Of a DNA stretch of 64,000 bases, positions 47,742-60,100 are shown one piece after another (the stretch's first letter is position 1; the number at the start of each line of letters is the position of its first letter). A program made the position numbers and the translations under genes. The DNA is from Ziziphus jujuba (taxonomy: Eukaryota; Streptophyta; Magnoliopsida; Rosales; Rhamnaceae). The DNA lies in NCBI RefSeq assembly GCF_031755915.1, contig NC_083387.1:21039001-21103000 (forward strand). Direction: 5' to 3'. The notes under the pieces were generated by a model that saw only the letters and a list, made by a program, of their open reading frames with translations, was not told the DNA's origin and searched no databases.

Positions 47742-50545
47742 ATATTCCCCCCTTACAAAAATTTCATCCTCGAAATTTTATGCTTCACAAAAACGCATAA
47801 GATTATTGATTGCAGATTTGTGCCTCGAGCTTCCGCATCGCTTTCTTGACTACATTAATTCACCATGAGACTTTTGACTTGAGAAAATAGTCTTATTGAC
47901 CCATACGCATTCTTCATGACTTAAAAATCTGCACTGGTTGCTCCTTACACGACAGGTCTTCGATGTCTTTTCGTAGCTCCGATGCGTGAAATACGTTACA
48001 TACCTGTGTTAACTCATCCAAAAATGCTAACTCGTACGCTACAAAGCCAATTCTTTCGCTGACCTCGTAGAAATCAAGATAACGAGAACTTAGCTCTCTT
48101 TGTCAGCCAAAGCGTATGACTCTCTTCTACGGAGATAATTTCAAAAACTCAATCTTGGACTTTGAATTCAAGATCTTTTCCATGCACGTCGGCTTAACTC
48201 ATTTATCGGTCCTAAGCGGTCTTCAAACTCTCTCGGATGACCTTCACCTTATTCATAGTCATCCGTAGGTGTTCGCATCCAATTCACGTTGGTCGTCGTG
48301 TGGTGCTTCTCCTCACCTACTTCACTTCAATATAGTGGGTCGACACTGCCTTTCATATAGAATCTCATACGAAGACACCTTGATGCTCGCTTGGTAGCTA
48401 ATATTACAACGGACCTTATCAACGACAATTACTTATTCCCATTTCATTCGACATTACATAATGCATGGTCTTAGTATATTTTCCAAAGTATGAATTTTTG
48501 CACTCCACTCATACAATCTTAGAATCTAGAAGTTTCCTTTCATCCTTCACATTCCAACATGATGGAGTCCAATATTGTTTCTAATACAATGCCTCATAAG
48601 GAGATATCTTAATGCGGAGATACTCATTCCAATTTTCCCTTGAACTGTAACACAAATCACCTTAGATGTCCGCTATAATTTAAGTAATCCTCTTAAAATC
48701 CATCAATTTAAAAGGACCGATTAGAACTTAACCTTAATTTTCCCAAACCAAATACCAATGTCACCAATTTAAGATTGAGATCATTCTTGTTGCATCTGAT
48801 TACACTCCTAAAACTTACAATTATAAGATCCTTACTCCTCGTCGATTATCCAATTACTTTAACCTCGACGACCATATTTCCTTCAATTAATTTCATCAAA
48901 AGTCATAAAACACAAAAATTCTCATATTCATTCTATTGGAAGATCTTAAATCGCTTATGAAGCCTCGTATAATCCTTGAGATTATCATCACCAAGGAGAA
49001 GGAATATATATAAGGTCAAGTCTGAATCCTTTCAACATCCCAAATATCATTCTTGAGATACTCTAAATTCTTCCAATTCCAACAGACTCCAAGAATCCAT
49101 ACCTCAAGCAATAAAAATTTAAACTTAATTCTATATCACAACCAATACTATGAACTCAATTACTAGATCCTCAACCATAGGAAAAGATTCAACGCTTTCT
49201 TATATTCTAATTATATCCCAAAAATCATATTCCTTATGAGGTTAAGCTATCACCAAGGATATTAATAACCTTAGCTCTATAAATCACTGGCAATATAAAA
49301 CCTTTAATCTCCAAGAAAATGAAATATCAAAATCTTCTTAGTTTCTATGAAACAAAAATAACTACGCTTGAACATTCTACTTCCCGTTTCCACTTGTCGA
49401 CAACTTACGTACCTTGATTCCAATTCGGCAACTTCCTTTATCGCGCCAATCTACCAATAATACTTAGTGAGCATTCGATACATTTTCACACCTTTGGAAT
49501 GTATCGCATACATCGAATCACGTGCTTCCTTTAGGATCTCCTTTTTGAACTCAACGATATTCTACTCTTGGATTTTCAATTGGTGATACTTAAACCTTAA
49601 GTCGCTCTTGAAAAACCATAACATAAAACAAATAATAAAATATATTTTTTAAATATACCACCAACATAAAATATATACAATTTATCAACCCAAATTAAAT
49701 TTTCAAATTTCCTCAACAATCAAAATATAATTTATAAAATTTACTAATTAAATCAATGAAATAATAAATAATAAGAGAATTACTTTAATGAGTTTAAAAT
49801 ACCTTAACTTGCATAGGCAATTGTTAAAATTCCACATTGGAACAATAATAAAAACATGAATAAAATACTTTTAATTTCAAATATCACTTTGAAAAGCATT
49901 TAGTTTTTGATAATCGATCGGAAAACAATATCTTGACACCTTGAGGTTGATCGACAAACATCCATACTTGACAACAAGTATCGATTATGGGTGGTGACCT
50001 TGTTAAGTCGTGGGTAGCCGATACACACCCTTAGGCAACCATCATTCTTCTCCATGAACGAAACAGATGCCATTCACGTTGATAAGCTTGATCTAGTGAA
50101 ACCTTTATTCACCAAATCTTGTAGCTAAGCCTTTCAGTCCTTTAACTTTGATGGAGTCCCACGGTATGGCGGTACTGAAATAGATCAATGTCCAAAGCCA
50201 ATTTAATGGTGATTTGATATCTTTTTTTACGGTCGTGATCCAGATAACTTGTTGGGAAAACGCTTTTGAATTGCTTCCCACTATGAGCACTTCCAACACT
50301 CACCATCTACTCGGGCATCAACCACATCGGTTAAATACCCTTGACAACCATTCTCCGATAGCTCATTGGAAATGGGGATAGAAATTAACCACGGTAAAGA
50401 CCCCCCTAACTCTTCCACGAAGCACCACTTCAGGTAAGCTGAAATACTTTAATTTTACTCCTTTATGGTAGCGGTCCATAAACATATGATTCATGACTAC
50501 TCAATCCATATCTAGGACCACTTCGGATCCCAAATTTTACCATTG
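47742..50545 (-). pseudogene. Decayed Gypsy pol (protease-RT ... integrase)
   Basis: Read on the minus strand, the relic keeps Gypsy order. Near 50545-50370 is the protease/RT linker (MDWVVMNHMF, then PEVVLRGRVRG). Near 50075-49930 is the RT N-terminus, with NKVTTHNRYLLSSMDV recognisable across frame breaks. Near 48500-48420 is an integrase stretch like RTIHTLENILR; near 48370-48290 one like GSVDPLY-SEVGEE; near 48060-47945 AYELAFLDELTQVCNVFHAS. It closes with the FEDEIFVRG end next to the LTR. Stops and frameshifts are frequent, and the length is too short for complete RT, RNase H and integrase, so internal deletions occurred. gag, the primer site and the 5' LTR are absent. The integrase style and long LTR suggest the Del/Tekay chromovirus group, which is inference. 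Confidence 0.82.
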
Positions 50546-50853
50546 CTGTCATAAATGCACATATTTTCATTAAAAAAAAAAAAATCCAATTTAACATTAT
50601 CTAAATTAATAATAATAATAATAAATCCTCCTATTAAAGAAGGCGCGCTAACTGGGTTTCAAAAAAGAAATTCTCTGACCTTGCAACGAGACCACAGCAA
50701 GAGAAAGGCAGCAGTCCATTCAGATTCCGTTGGGTATTTGCGCCTTCTTCTACTAAACATGTTGTATAAAAAGAATCTGCTGTCTTCGATAATTGAAAGT
50801 AGTTGGAAAATATTTTGGCGGAAGGAAATTTCTCAGAGCGAACGAAGAAGAAC
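50546..50853 (+). other. 5' flank of the NEP1-like gene
   Basis: Between the end of the Gypsy relic and the ATG lie an A run, an (ATA)n tract and a GA-rich leader (CGAACGAAGAAGAACATGG around the start codon). No clear TATA box is visible; the old Gypsy breakpoint lies about 300 bp from the start codon. Confidence 0.4.
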
Positions 50854-53281
50854 ATGGAAGCCCTAGCTTCGAGCTCCTCCAAATCTGGGCCTCAGCCTCA
50901 ACCTAAGATCATTTTTGTCCTCAATAACCTTTCGTTGACTGAGAATTATGAAGATGATTTTCTTTCCGGTCAAGTAAGTATTATACGCTTTCCATCATCT
51001 CTGAAATGTTCTGTTTGTGGAATTTTTTTTTTTTTTTGATTTATAGGTTTTAGGTTTTATGATTGGTAAATTTACAAAAATTAGGTTTCGTTTAGTTTAA
51101 GAATTCTTGTTTTTCTTTTTTTCTTCTTTTGCAGTTTCTTTTGCCTCGACCGTTGGAGATTATCTGTGATGCTTACGCACCGGTAAGTTGATCTTCACCA
51201 AATTTCCCAAATTATTTTCTTGCATTCGGCGATGAAGAATCGTGGTAATTTAGGTTTAGGGTTTAGTAATCTAGGTTTAGAGTTTCTTAATTCTAGCCAA
51301 TATGAGAGGTTAGTCTAACATTTCTAACATTCGGGAGCCTTGATGTGACAAAATTTATTTTAGATGAAAATCAGGAAAAAGAAATAATATAATTCCAGGA
51401 AAGAAAATAAGTGTAAATCCACCATCAGAGCTGGAAATAAAGATCAGGTTGAAAGAGGATAAACCAGAGAAATTTTCAACCGCAAGTAACCAACGGAAGA
51501 ATCAGAACGTTCAAGATTTTGCCTAAATGGGGATAAACATAAAATATTGAACGCTAATTTTATTGTTTCTCTTTGTGTTCATAGCCTTTGCAATTCATTT
51601 TGGAGACCCCCCTTAATATGCTAGGCAGGATAGGAGCTGTCTGCTTAAGTTTTGGAAGCAGAGGATATTATGAGATAATACCTGCAGCTCATGCTGGAAA
51701 TGCGCTGTCACCAAATGCAATAAGGGAATTGTTGGGTAAGTTTTATTTATTATCTCATTGCCTTTTGTCAGTTTGTGTAAATTGAGTTTTAATCTGCCAA
51801 ACATGTGCTCAACGACTGAATGGGTAAATGTTGAATTTGTAATAGATGTGATATTGCTACAGTGAAACTCAGGTTACCCAATCCTTTTATGTGACATGCA
51901 TGAAAAGACAAATTGTTAAATATCTTTTACAGTATGTCATTTTTTTTTTTTTTTTCGGGTGAATGATTAGTATGTCACCTAGCTTAAGGAGAAATGTGCA
52001 GTTGAACTGTTTCGGACTCACTTGGTTCTACATCAGCAACACTTGGTGTCTGCAGCTCGGTATATTGCCAGTGATGAACAGCATTTGACTAATAGATTGC
52101 CCGCAAACTCTCTCATTATTGGTGGGTGTCAAGTCAAAAGTCTTGTAGTTGTTATTAATTATCTATGGGTTAAGGTTGGTGGATTTGCTAGGAGAGAGAT
52201 TGCCAATCATATTGGAGAATATGTGAGAGGTAATTTTTCTTTGTAATCTTATATGGAATTGTGAGCAGTTAATTCATTGGATTTTAGCCTTTTAGGTATT
52301 ATGTTGTGCCAAAGCTATTTTCTACTTTCCGGCAATTTACTGTCATCTACTCTCAACTGTCCTAAAAACTTAGGAGTACAGTTCACAATGCCTTTTCTAG
52401 TTGGCCCCAAGGTTCAGGCCGTCTCCGCTCCCCTGCTCCCCTATTGCCAATTTTCAGTGTCCAAATCTTACTTCTGTCTAAATTATACTTGTTTCTGGTA
52501 GTGAAATATATGACTCGAGAAAGGTATCTTTCAATGCAGCTCAAATGGGTCCAAGGATCATGCTGGGAAACAGGATTGCAGTCATTGTGTATTTAATGTA
52601 TAAAAGAGCCCCTTGGTATCTCTCTTTATTTAGCTTAGATTTCAAATCCATAAACTATGATCTCTGAGTGTCGCTAACCAAATTGTCTTTCTTCACTCGG
52701 TGTAGATTCAAATATTGAGGCCAAGTTCCTGTTTATTGAACATTACAAATCAGCTAAGACATTCAAGCATAATATCTTTATTTAACACTTTTCAGGCTCA
52801 GACCTCTCTCGCTCCTAGGTAGAGATACCTCTGTCCTTCTGACATCAATTGAGGGTCATTCTTGCCTTCCAATGTCAAAGGAATCTGAGAATACATTGTT
52901 TAGCTTCTTATTGTTTTAGGTCCTTATATACATTGTTCATTTCGCTAAAGTTACTCATTGAGGTAGAATGGACAATGAACACATGCAATTTTAAAATCCA
53001 ATTTGGATTGATCTTGTAAATCGTTAAACCTCCTCTGCATGTGATAAGTTTGAATTTCCTTTTTCTTTATTGTCTCTATTGTTCTCTATATATCAAATTC
53101 CTGTGATTTTTGCTTTGACCTTGATGAAATTAATCTCAATTGTTCTCTTGATGTAAAAGGAATGTATCTGTTTAATGTGACTAGATTTGTTCTCTTTGCA
53201 GTTTCTGGGTGTAGTTTAACTGCATCCTCCACCGTTGCTAAAGTTTGTATTGAATGTATGAATGCATTGGGCATAGACTAA
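50854..53281 (+). CDS. Divergent NEP1/EMG1-like protein (putative SPOUT-type rRNA methyltransferase relative)
   Basis: Five exons (50854-50973, 51135-51182, 51585-51735, 52002-52229, 53202-53281) with GT-AG introns join in consistent phase to 208 aa ending in TAA. Suggested NEP1 correspondences, in family order: PKIIFVLNNLSL near residue 17 with the VTFVLE-ASL strand; RPLEII then LQFILETPLNMLGRIGAV with RPDI-HQ-LL-LLDSPLNKAGRL; NRLPANSLIIGG with the HLP-NS-KIG segment; VKVGGFARREI with the VGAMAHGK loop; VSGCSLTASSTVAKVC with the C-terminal VSGYHLSAA--IA--C helix. NEP1 methylates a pseudouridine in 18S rRNA during 40S assembly in the nucleolus. The AHGK motif is not conserved here and the RIPRTF segment is not evident, so catalysis is doubtful. 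The clean gene structure argues that it is maintained. Gene model is fairly sure; family assignment is moderate and rests on pattern reading. Confidence 0.6.
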
Positions 53282-55780
53282 ACCTCATAGCTTTTGGGTC
53301 AGAATGTTGTTGCTACAATTGAATTTGTTCTTGTACATCTTGTACACTTTTGTGAGGTATGTGGAAGCTAGGACCCACTATAACGGTAAAAGGATAATTC
53401 TTGAACATCATGAATGGTGCAAATTTCTCTTTTAGCGAACCATTTATTGGTTTGGAAATGAAGTTTTGAATACTTTTGCTGGAAATCTAATTTTCTGATA
53501 TTCCTACATGACCCATTGCAGCTTTATTGAATCTCAAATGATCCTGAAGTTATTTCTTCGTTCTTGTGCCTTCAATCTTTGAGCAAGGGTTTGGTGTCAT
53601 TTAACTATAAATTTGTCTTTTTATTGTTTTCCAACCTTTTCAGTATGAACTAAGAAGATTGATTAAACGGTGACTTTGCAATTTGTTTTGTTTTTGTTCC
53701 AGTGGTTTACATTCAATATATATATATATATATATATATTTTTGGGTAACCACATTTAATAAAAGGATAATTTTGAAAAGAAGGGAAATTTCATAATGAC
53801 CAACTTTTAAAAAACAAAACATTTTGATATTTTCTTTTCATTTCATACCTTAAATGCCCTTACTCTTTTATTTATTTATTAATTTATTAATTATTATTAT
53901 TATTATTATTTTTTGAAGATGTAAAAACACCCATGTCAGTGTCACTGATCCCAAACCACTCTGGGAGAGGAGAGGAAGAGACAAAGCTGCCTTCTCCATT
54001 GTGAACACCTTGTGAAGCAAGAAGCAAGATGAAGGAAAGGTATGTATTAACGGATTTTCAAATGGACCAACATTGATGGATGGAATGAGAAAATTGTTGA
54101 AAATTTTATAATTTATTCGAAGATAAATTAAGATATTGAAATTGAAAGGGAAGTTTCTACAAAGTATGAAAACGCAAGTGCAAAGTATTCAAAAATTTCA
54201 AACTACAAAGGAAATTTATGATATTGATCCTAAAAGAAAAAGTTGGTAGCGGTAAACATACAAGAGAACGGTTAGTTGCACCGTGCTACCCTCTAGTTTC
54301 ATGCTTATGCAATTTAGGCCATTTCTTTTAGTAGTCACTACGTTGAGGACTTGAATTTGATTTTGTGCACATCGATCCAAATGGATCTTAGATAAACAGA
54401 ATAGTTAAGTGTCCATCCATGGGATGCATATGTCACCAATTTTCACTGCTAATATGAACATAAGAGAAGAAAAAGGAAGAAGGAAAGAAAAATAAAGCAG
54501 GAAGAAGAAGGTCACGTAGATGAAGCAAGAAGGAAGAAATATAAACAGAAAGGAAGAGAAACTCCCTTTTTTTAGTTTGCAGACGAATTAAACTGTGAGA
54601 TAGAAAAAGAAAGGAGAAACTCCTTTTTTAGGTTTGCAGACAAATCTAACTCTAAATGTCGGGGATGCATATGTGGAATGAGAGCCAAATGGTGTTTCTG
54701 AGGTTTTAGTGCTCATAGGTTGTGGACATTCTGGGATTTCTGATGAACTTGAGTCCTACTCTCTCTATATCTCTCTCACCTTTTTTTGGTTTGTTTGTTT
54801 GTTCTGTTATGTTTTTCTTCCATTGATTTGGAACCCCATAAACCAGCTTTTTGTGAACAGAGAAAATGAGGGCGCGAGATGAATAGATAGACAGAAATTT
54901 AAGCTATTCTATTTATCTGAGATCCAATTGGATCGAGGTACACAAAATAAAAAATCAAAGGCTCAATTTGGGGATTTTTAAATTTGCATAATCATGAAAC
55001 TAGAGATTAACATAGTGCAAGAAATCCAAAGTAAATTATTACTTACATTACTTCATGCTTTAAAAACAAAATAAAAAAAGAATCCAAAATAAAAACATGG
55101 AAATAAACATGAAAATTAAAATAAAATAAAAGAACATTAGTTAATTCTTGTCATGTAATTAATTGATGGTGCAATGCACAAATAATTAGTTCTTTTCATT
55201 TTAAATTATGGGAAAATTATAAATAACACTAACGAAATTTCACCCTGATCTCAATTTCAATTGTCCATAAACATTTTTCAAGCAATATTTCCCCTAGTAT
55301 TATACAATGGAATTATGTCAATATTTACTCCCAATAGAGTTTTTGTTGCAAATATTTTACGTACAAATCAGAACCTTTTAAAATAAAATGAAAAAATTTT
55401 ATTTTCCATGTTATGTTTTTATTCTTTGTATACAATTTTAAATTTTATAGATATCTTGTTTATTTTTTAAAAAATTATATAGATGTATTTTTTTTTTTAT
55501 TTTTAGTTTTCCACTTTTCCATCTTATATATTATACGTGCGTTATTTTCAAATTTTACCATATAATATTTTCTTTCGCTCAAAAAAAGTACTCCAAGCAA
55601 TTTTTTTCATATATTTGTCAAAAATAAAATGAAAATATTTTTTCATATATATAATAATTATATTCATAATTTATAGATTTTGTCCTAATGAAACTCTATT
55701 CCATACTATCTCTTTCTTACCCTTAATTTCTTACTCAGCTACAATCCCACATAATTCCAAAATCATCAAATCCAAAGCTA
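53282..55780. other. Intergenic DNA between the two NEP1-like loci
   Basis: It contains a (TA)n tract near 53718-53740, an (ATT)n tract near 53890-53912, and a degenerate local duplication at about 54557-54655 (GAAACTCC-TTTTTTAG-TTTGCAGAC twice). A purine-rich stretch near 53950-54040 ends in ATGAAGGAAAGGTATG, which could be a tiny first exon and splice donor, but nothing supports it. No other gene seen. Confidence 0.45.
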
Positions 55781-56122
55781 ATGTACAGCGGCATTGCATC
55801 AGTAATCTGTAACTCTTCTCACACTCATCCAATCCGCCAAATTTTGAGTTTGGTTCGAAATTGCGAGATGGTGGGACAACCACACTTGAATAAGAAAAGG
55901 AAGTTGAAGATGACAGATGAAGAAGAAGAAAAATTAAGAGAAGATGGAGATGGAATAATGAGAAATAATAATAATAATAATCATAATAATAATAATCATA
56001 TTGTGCATCATCATCATCAACTCCCTGGGATTCCACTAGCTCCTTGCAATCAGAACAACAGGAAACCCAGAGTTACCTTTGTTCTCGAGAGGGCTTCTTT
56101 GTCACTTGCTTTTGTTGGAAAG
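55781..56122 (+). pseudogene. NEP1/EMG1-like first exon, rest of gene not visible
   Basis: An open frame ends in LPGIPLAPCNQNNRKPRV followed by TFVLERASLSLAFVGK. This matches the N-terminal strand of plant NEP1 (VTFVLE-ASLEVAKVGK), which in intact proteins continues into a YQLLN-DDH segment. Here a splice donor (AAG|GTACTA) follows directly at 56123. Before the conserved part lie a lysine/acidic stretch and a His/Asn-rich low-complexity tract from (AAT)n and (CAT)n repeats. The start may be 55781 or the ATG at 55868. No second exon was found before a Copia LTR begins at 56796. Either the Copia sits in a long first intron of a gene that continues beyond the window, or this is a truncated copy. 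It is typed as a pseudogene for that reason, not because of internal damage. Confidence 0.6.
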
Positions 56123-56795
56123 GTACTACTTCTTTCTTGTATGGGTTTTTATTCTGTCAAATTTTTTATTTCTTTAAGTTTTTATTTTGTTTAACTAGCT
56201 TACAATTTAAAAAATCTCTAATCTATTTTATTCAGTTGGAAGGGATACACAGAGGTGCCTTATGTTTGATTCGTTTCATCGACAAAGTACACAATTATTA
56301 TAAATAAATAGGTTTTGATAATTTTGTGTTACCTAATCTTGCGAAAACTGCCAGAAAATATCTGTAATATAAACAATAATCTTATAATTTGCATGGTGTG
56401 GTATGCACATGGAGAAGATCGATCCAATAACAAAATTAAAAATATTACTTATTATATAATAAATGGTTATTTTCATCCTCTCTTTACTCACTCGTAGAAT
56501 CATTAATTTAATGCAGGTTATTTTAATCTTGGCTTTATGGAAATAAGAAACTTGACCTGAAAAATAACTATAACTATCAGTCTTAATTAATCATCATTCA
56601 AGCCTGTACAAGCAAATTAACATATAATGTCTAAAATTCAGTACACCCACTTTACAAACTTTTTGCCATCCTTTTATTGTTGTAATTTTATTGGTGAATT
56701 CTTTTTGTTTGCAGTCCTTTTATTGTTGTTGTTGGCGGTGGTGGTGGTGGTGGTGGTGTTGTAAGCTTTTTGAATGAAATAGTTAAGGGGGGTAT
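56123..56795. other. Putative intron or 3' flank of the NEP1-like exon
   Basis: AT-rich, with a (GGT)n tract at about 56731-56759. No acceptor followed by NEP1-like coding sequence was found. Confidence 0.45.
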
Positions 56796-57124
56796 TGTTG
56801 GATGAAAACAAAAACTAGAAGCAAAAAATAGAAATAGAGCAGCAAAACAGAATGCAAACACCAGAAGAAAGGAAAAAAAATTACTACTAGTTTATTCAAT
56901 GGTTCTCAACTTTTTTTTTGGCTTTCAGCTCATACAAGAAAACAACATAATAATATTTATACTAATAATTAACTTTACCTACATAAAACATCATAAAATT
57001 TATCATAAAAGAAGTTTTTAAAACTTGAACTCTAAGAAAACTTGGACCCTAAGTAATCAAGGCTCACAAAATAATAACAAAAAAAATAAAAATAAAAATA
57101 AAAAATCAAGTTTATATTTCAACA
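56796..57124 (-). mobile_element. 3' LTR of a minus-strand Copia element
   Basis: A 329-bp LTR that reads TGTTGAAATATAAACTTG...CATCCAACA on the minus strand. It is preceded on that strand by AAAGGGGGAG, a polypurine tract. The outer flank is GGTAT, which should recur beyond the missing 5' LTR outside the window. Confidence 0.9.
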
Positions 57125-60100
57125 CTCCCCCTTTAACTTGATTAGTTATTCCTATGAGACTTCTCAATTTAACAAAGACTTCAAGCTTGAGAGGCTTGGT
57201 AAAAATATTGGCTACTTGATCTTGCGACTTCACGTACTCCAGCTGTACATCTCCTTTGATAATGCACTCTCTAATATAATGATAACGTGTATCAATATGT
57301 TTACTTTGATTATGAAAAATAGGATTCTTGGCCAAGGCAATTGCTGATTTATTATCCACATATATCTTGGTTGGTTCTTTTTATGGACAACCCAACTTCC
57401 TTAATAAGTTTCAAAGCCAAATTGCATGACAAACACATGAGGTGGCAGCTATATACTCTGCTTCACATGTTGAAAAAGTAACAATTTGCTGCTTCCTTGA
57501 CATCCATGTAAAAGCCGTATCTCCTAAATAAAACACAACGCCACTTGTGCTTTTATGATCATCTATGTCTCCACCCCAATCACTGTCACTATATCCAACA
57601 AGCTTGTAATCATTGGAAGTTGAATAATACAAACCAAAACTTGTTGTACTTTTTAGATATCTAAGAATTCTTTTTGCAACTTTCAAATGAGTTGTTGTTG
57701 GATTCTCCATGTAACGACTTATAACTCCTACTGCATAGAGAATGTTCGGCCTTGTATACATCAAATATCTTAAGTTTCCAACCAAGCTCTTAAAAATTGT
57801 TGGGTCCGCTTTTTCTTCTTCTTCATGCTTCGATAACTTGACTCCACATTCTATTGGTGTGCCAACCGGATTTGCATCATCTTTCTTAAACTTCTTAAGT
57901 ACCTCATTAGCATACCCTTCTTGAGTTATTAGAATGCCCTCACCTCCTTGCTTTACTTCAATGCTGAAATAGTAAGACATGAGCCCAATATCGATCATCT
58001 CAAACTCTCTCGTCTTTTCCTCCTTAAACTCAGCAAACATACTTGGATTGCTGCCCATGAAAATTAAGTCATCTACATACAAGCACACAATCAACATATC
58101 ATCTCTTTTAATTTTAATGTAAAGTGCATGCTCATATGGACACTTGATAAAATTCCTTTCTTGGAGATACTTGTCAATTCTAGCATTCCAAGCTCTTGAT
58201 GCTTGCTTCAACCCATAGAGTGCTTTGTTCAACCTTAAAACTTTGTCTTCTTGTCCCTTGATTTCATATCCTTGTGGTAGTTCAATGTAAACTTCTTCTT
58301 CAAGAACTCCATTTAAGAACGTAGACTTCACATCCATTTGATGTATTTTCTGATTGTGTTGAGCCGCCAATGAGATGATTAACCTTACCTTTTTTAGCCA
58401 TGCAACAGGTGCAAAAACTTCATCATAGTCTATACTAGCCCTTTGACTATAGTCTTCTGCTACCAACCTTGTCTTGTAGCTTTCAACCTCCCCTTTAGCA
58501 TTCTTCTTGGCTTTATACACCCACTTCACGCTGATAGCCTTGGATCCTTGTGGAACTAAAGTTGGTTCCCATGTTTCGTTCTTCTTGATTGCTTTTATCT
58601 CCTCATGCATGGCATTTTTCCAATTCTTCTCTTCCATTGCCTCTTAGAAGTTCATGGGTTCACAATCAGCAAATAAATAAAACAAAGTGAGATCATCTTG
58701 GTTTTCGGTTACCTCATATATCTCTTGTAAACTCCTAAACCGTCGGGCCCTTTCACTTGAACTTCTGCCTTCTTGAAGACTTGCGGTTGGTGAAGCTGGT
58801 GGGGTGATCGGTTCTTTTCTCATTAACCCCATTCCTTGCTATTCTGCTTCTTCCTCTTCAAGATATGGGAAAAAATTGTAACTTTCTTCTTCATTAAATA
58901 TAACATCCCGGCTGATTTTTGTTTTCCCACTCTTAGGATTGTAGAACTTGTACCCTTTGGAGTTTATGTCATAGCCAATGAAGACATACTTCTCACTTTT
59001 ATCATCCAATTTGCTTTTTTTCTCATCAGGTACATGCGCATGCGCTATGCTTCCAAACACTCTTAGGTGTGAAATACCGGGCTTCCTGTCAGGACCCGTC
59101 CAGAATTCCTTCCCCGGAACCCTAGACAACCCCTGATCCTAGGGAAATACCACCGAACCTTCCAATGGAAAATCCATCAGCACCTCCCCTAAGGGTAGGA
59201 CTAACCAAAAATTACCTGCACTGAAAACACACTTCAAAAATTCATCCCCTTATTCCTCCCACATTATTACAATTTGTTTCCACAAATTTACAGCACTTCA
59301 AAGAACAGTAAATCAGTGCATAAAGAACAACTACACGTCCAATACAGTATACAGAGCATTATAAAATAAATGTGGAATTTATACAATGACAGATAAGAAG
59401 TAATACAAGATAGAGAGGAAAAAAAAAAGAAGAAAAAACTTCTTGAACCTTCGGCAACGAACTGAGACGTTGGGCTCGCCCCGGACAATCAACGTCTCCA
59501 ACCTGGACCTAGGGGAACGGAATTTAAGAGTGTGAGATGCTAATCATCTTAGTGAGTGACCCTATCTACTGTACACCTTTAATATTAATAATATACCAAA
59601 TAAAAGGATTTAATTAATCAATACCAAACAATTAAATAAATAAATAAATAAATATTTGAAGTAATAATTTCTCTCAAAACCCTTACTATTCACTCCATTG
59701 GAAATGTTCCCCTTTTAAAACATTTTCACAAAACCCGATATTCGTACTTTCCGAAAACCAAGGGACCAAATAATTTAATAAACAACAAATAAATAAATAA
59801 GTACCCCAAATATAAATAAACTGTAATAAATTATAATAAATAATTTTGTACTCTTTGGGGTTTTGAAATTTCTATCCGAAAAATTTGTACTTGATGCACC
59901 ACACCATATACCAGTGATGCCCTCCGATACCCAACGTCCTGAGCACCGACTGGCGGGGAGATTAAAGAGAGAAACTTGCAAATGGCACTTCGGCGTCCCG
60001 ACAGTACCGTTGCTGAAACCATCATCCCGGCCAAGGAGGGGGCGGCTGTGCGCAATAACAAACTTGCTTGCCCACGGTCCAATGGCAACTCACGGGTGAA

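Noticed and set aside
54020..54040. Possible micro-exon ATGAAGGAAAG followed by a GT donor
   Set aside because: A few codons with a donor-like GT are expected by chance and nothing downstream supports a gene.
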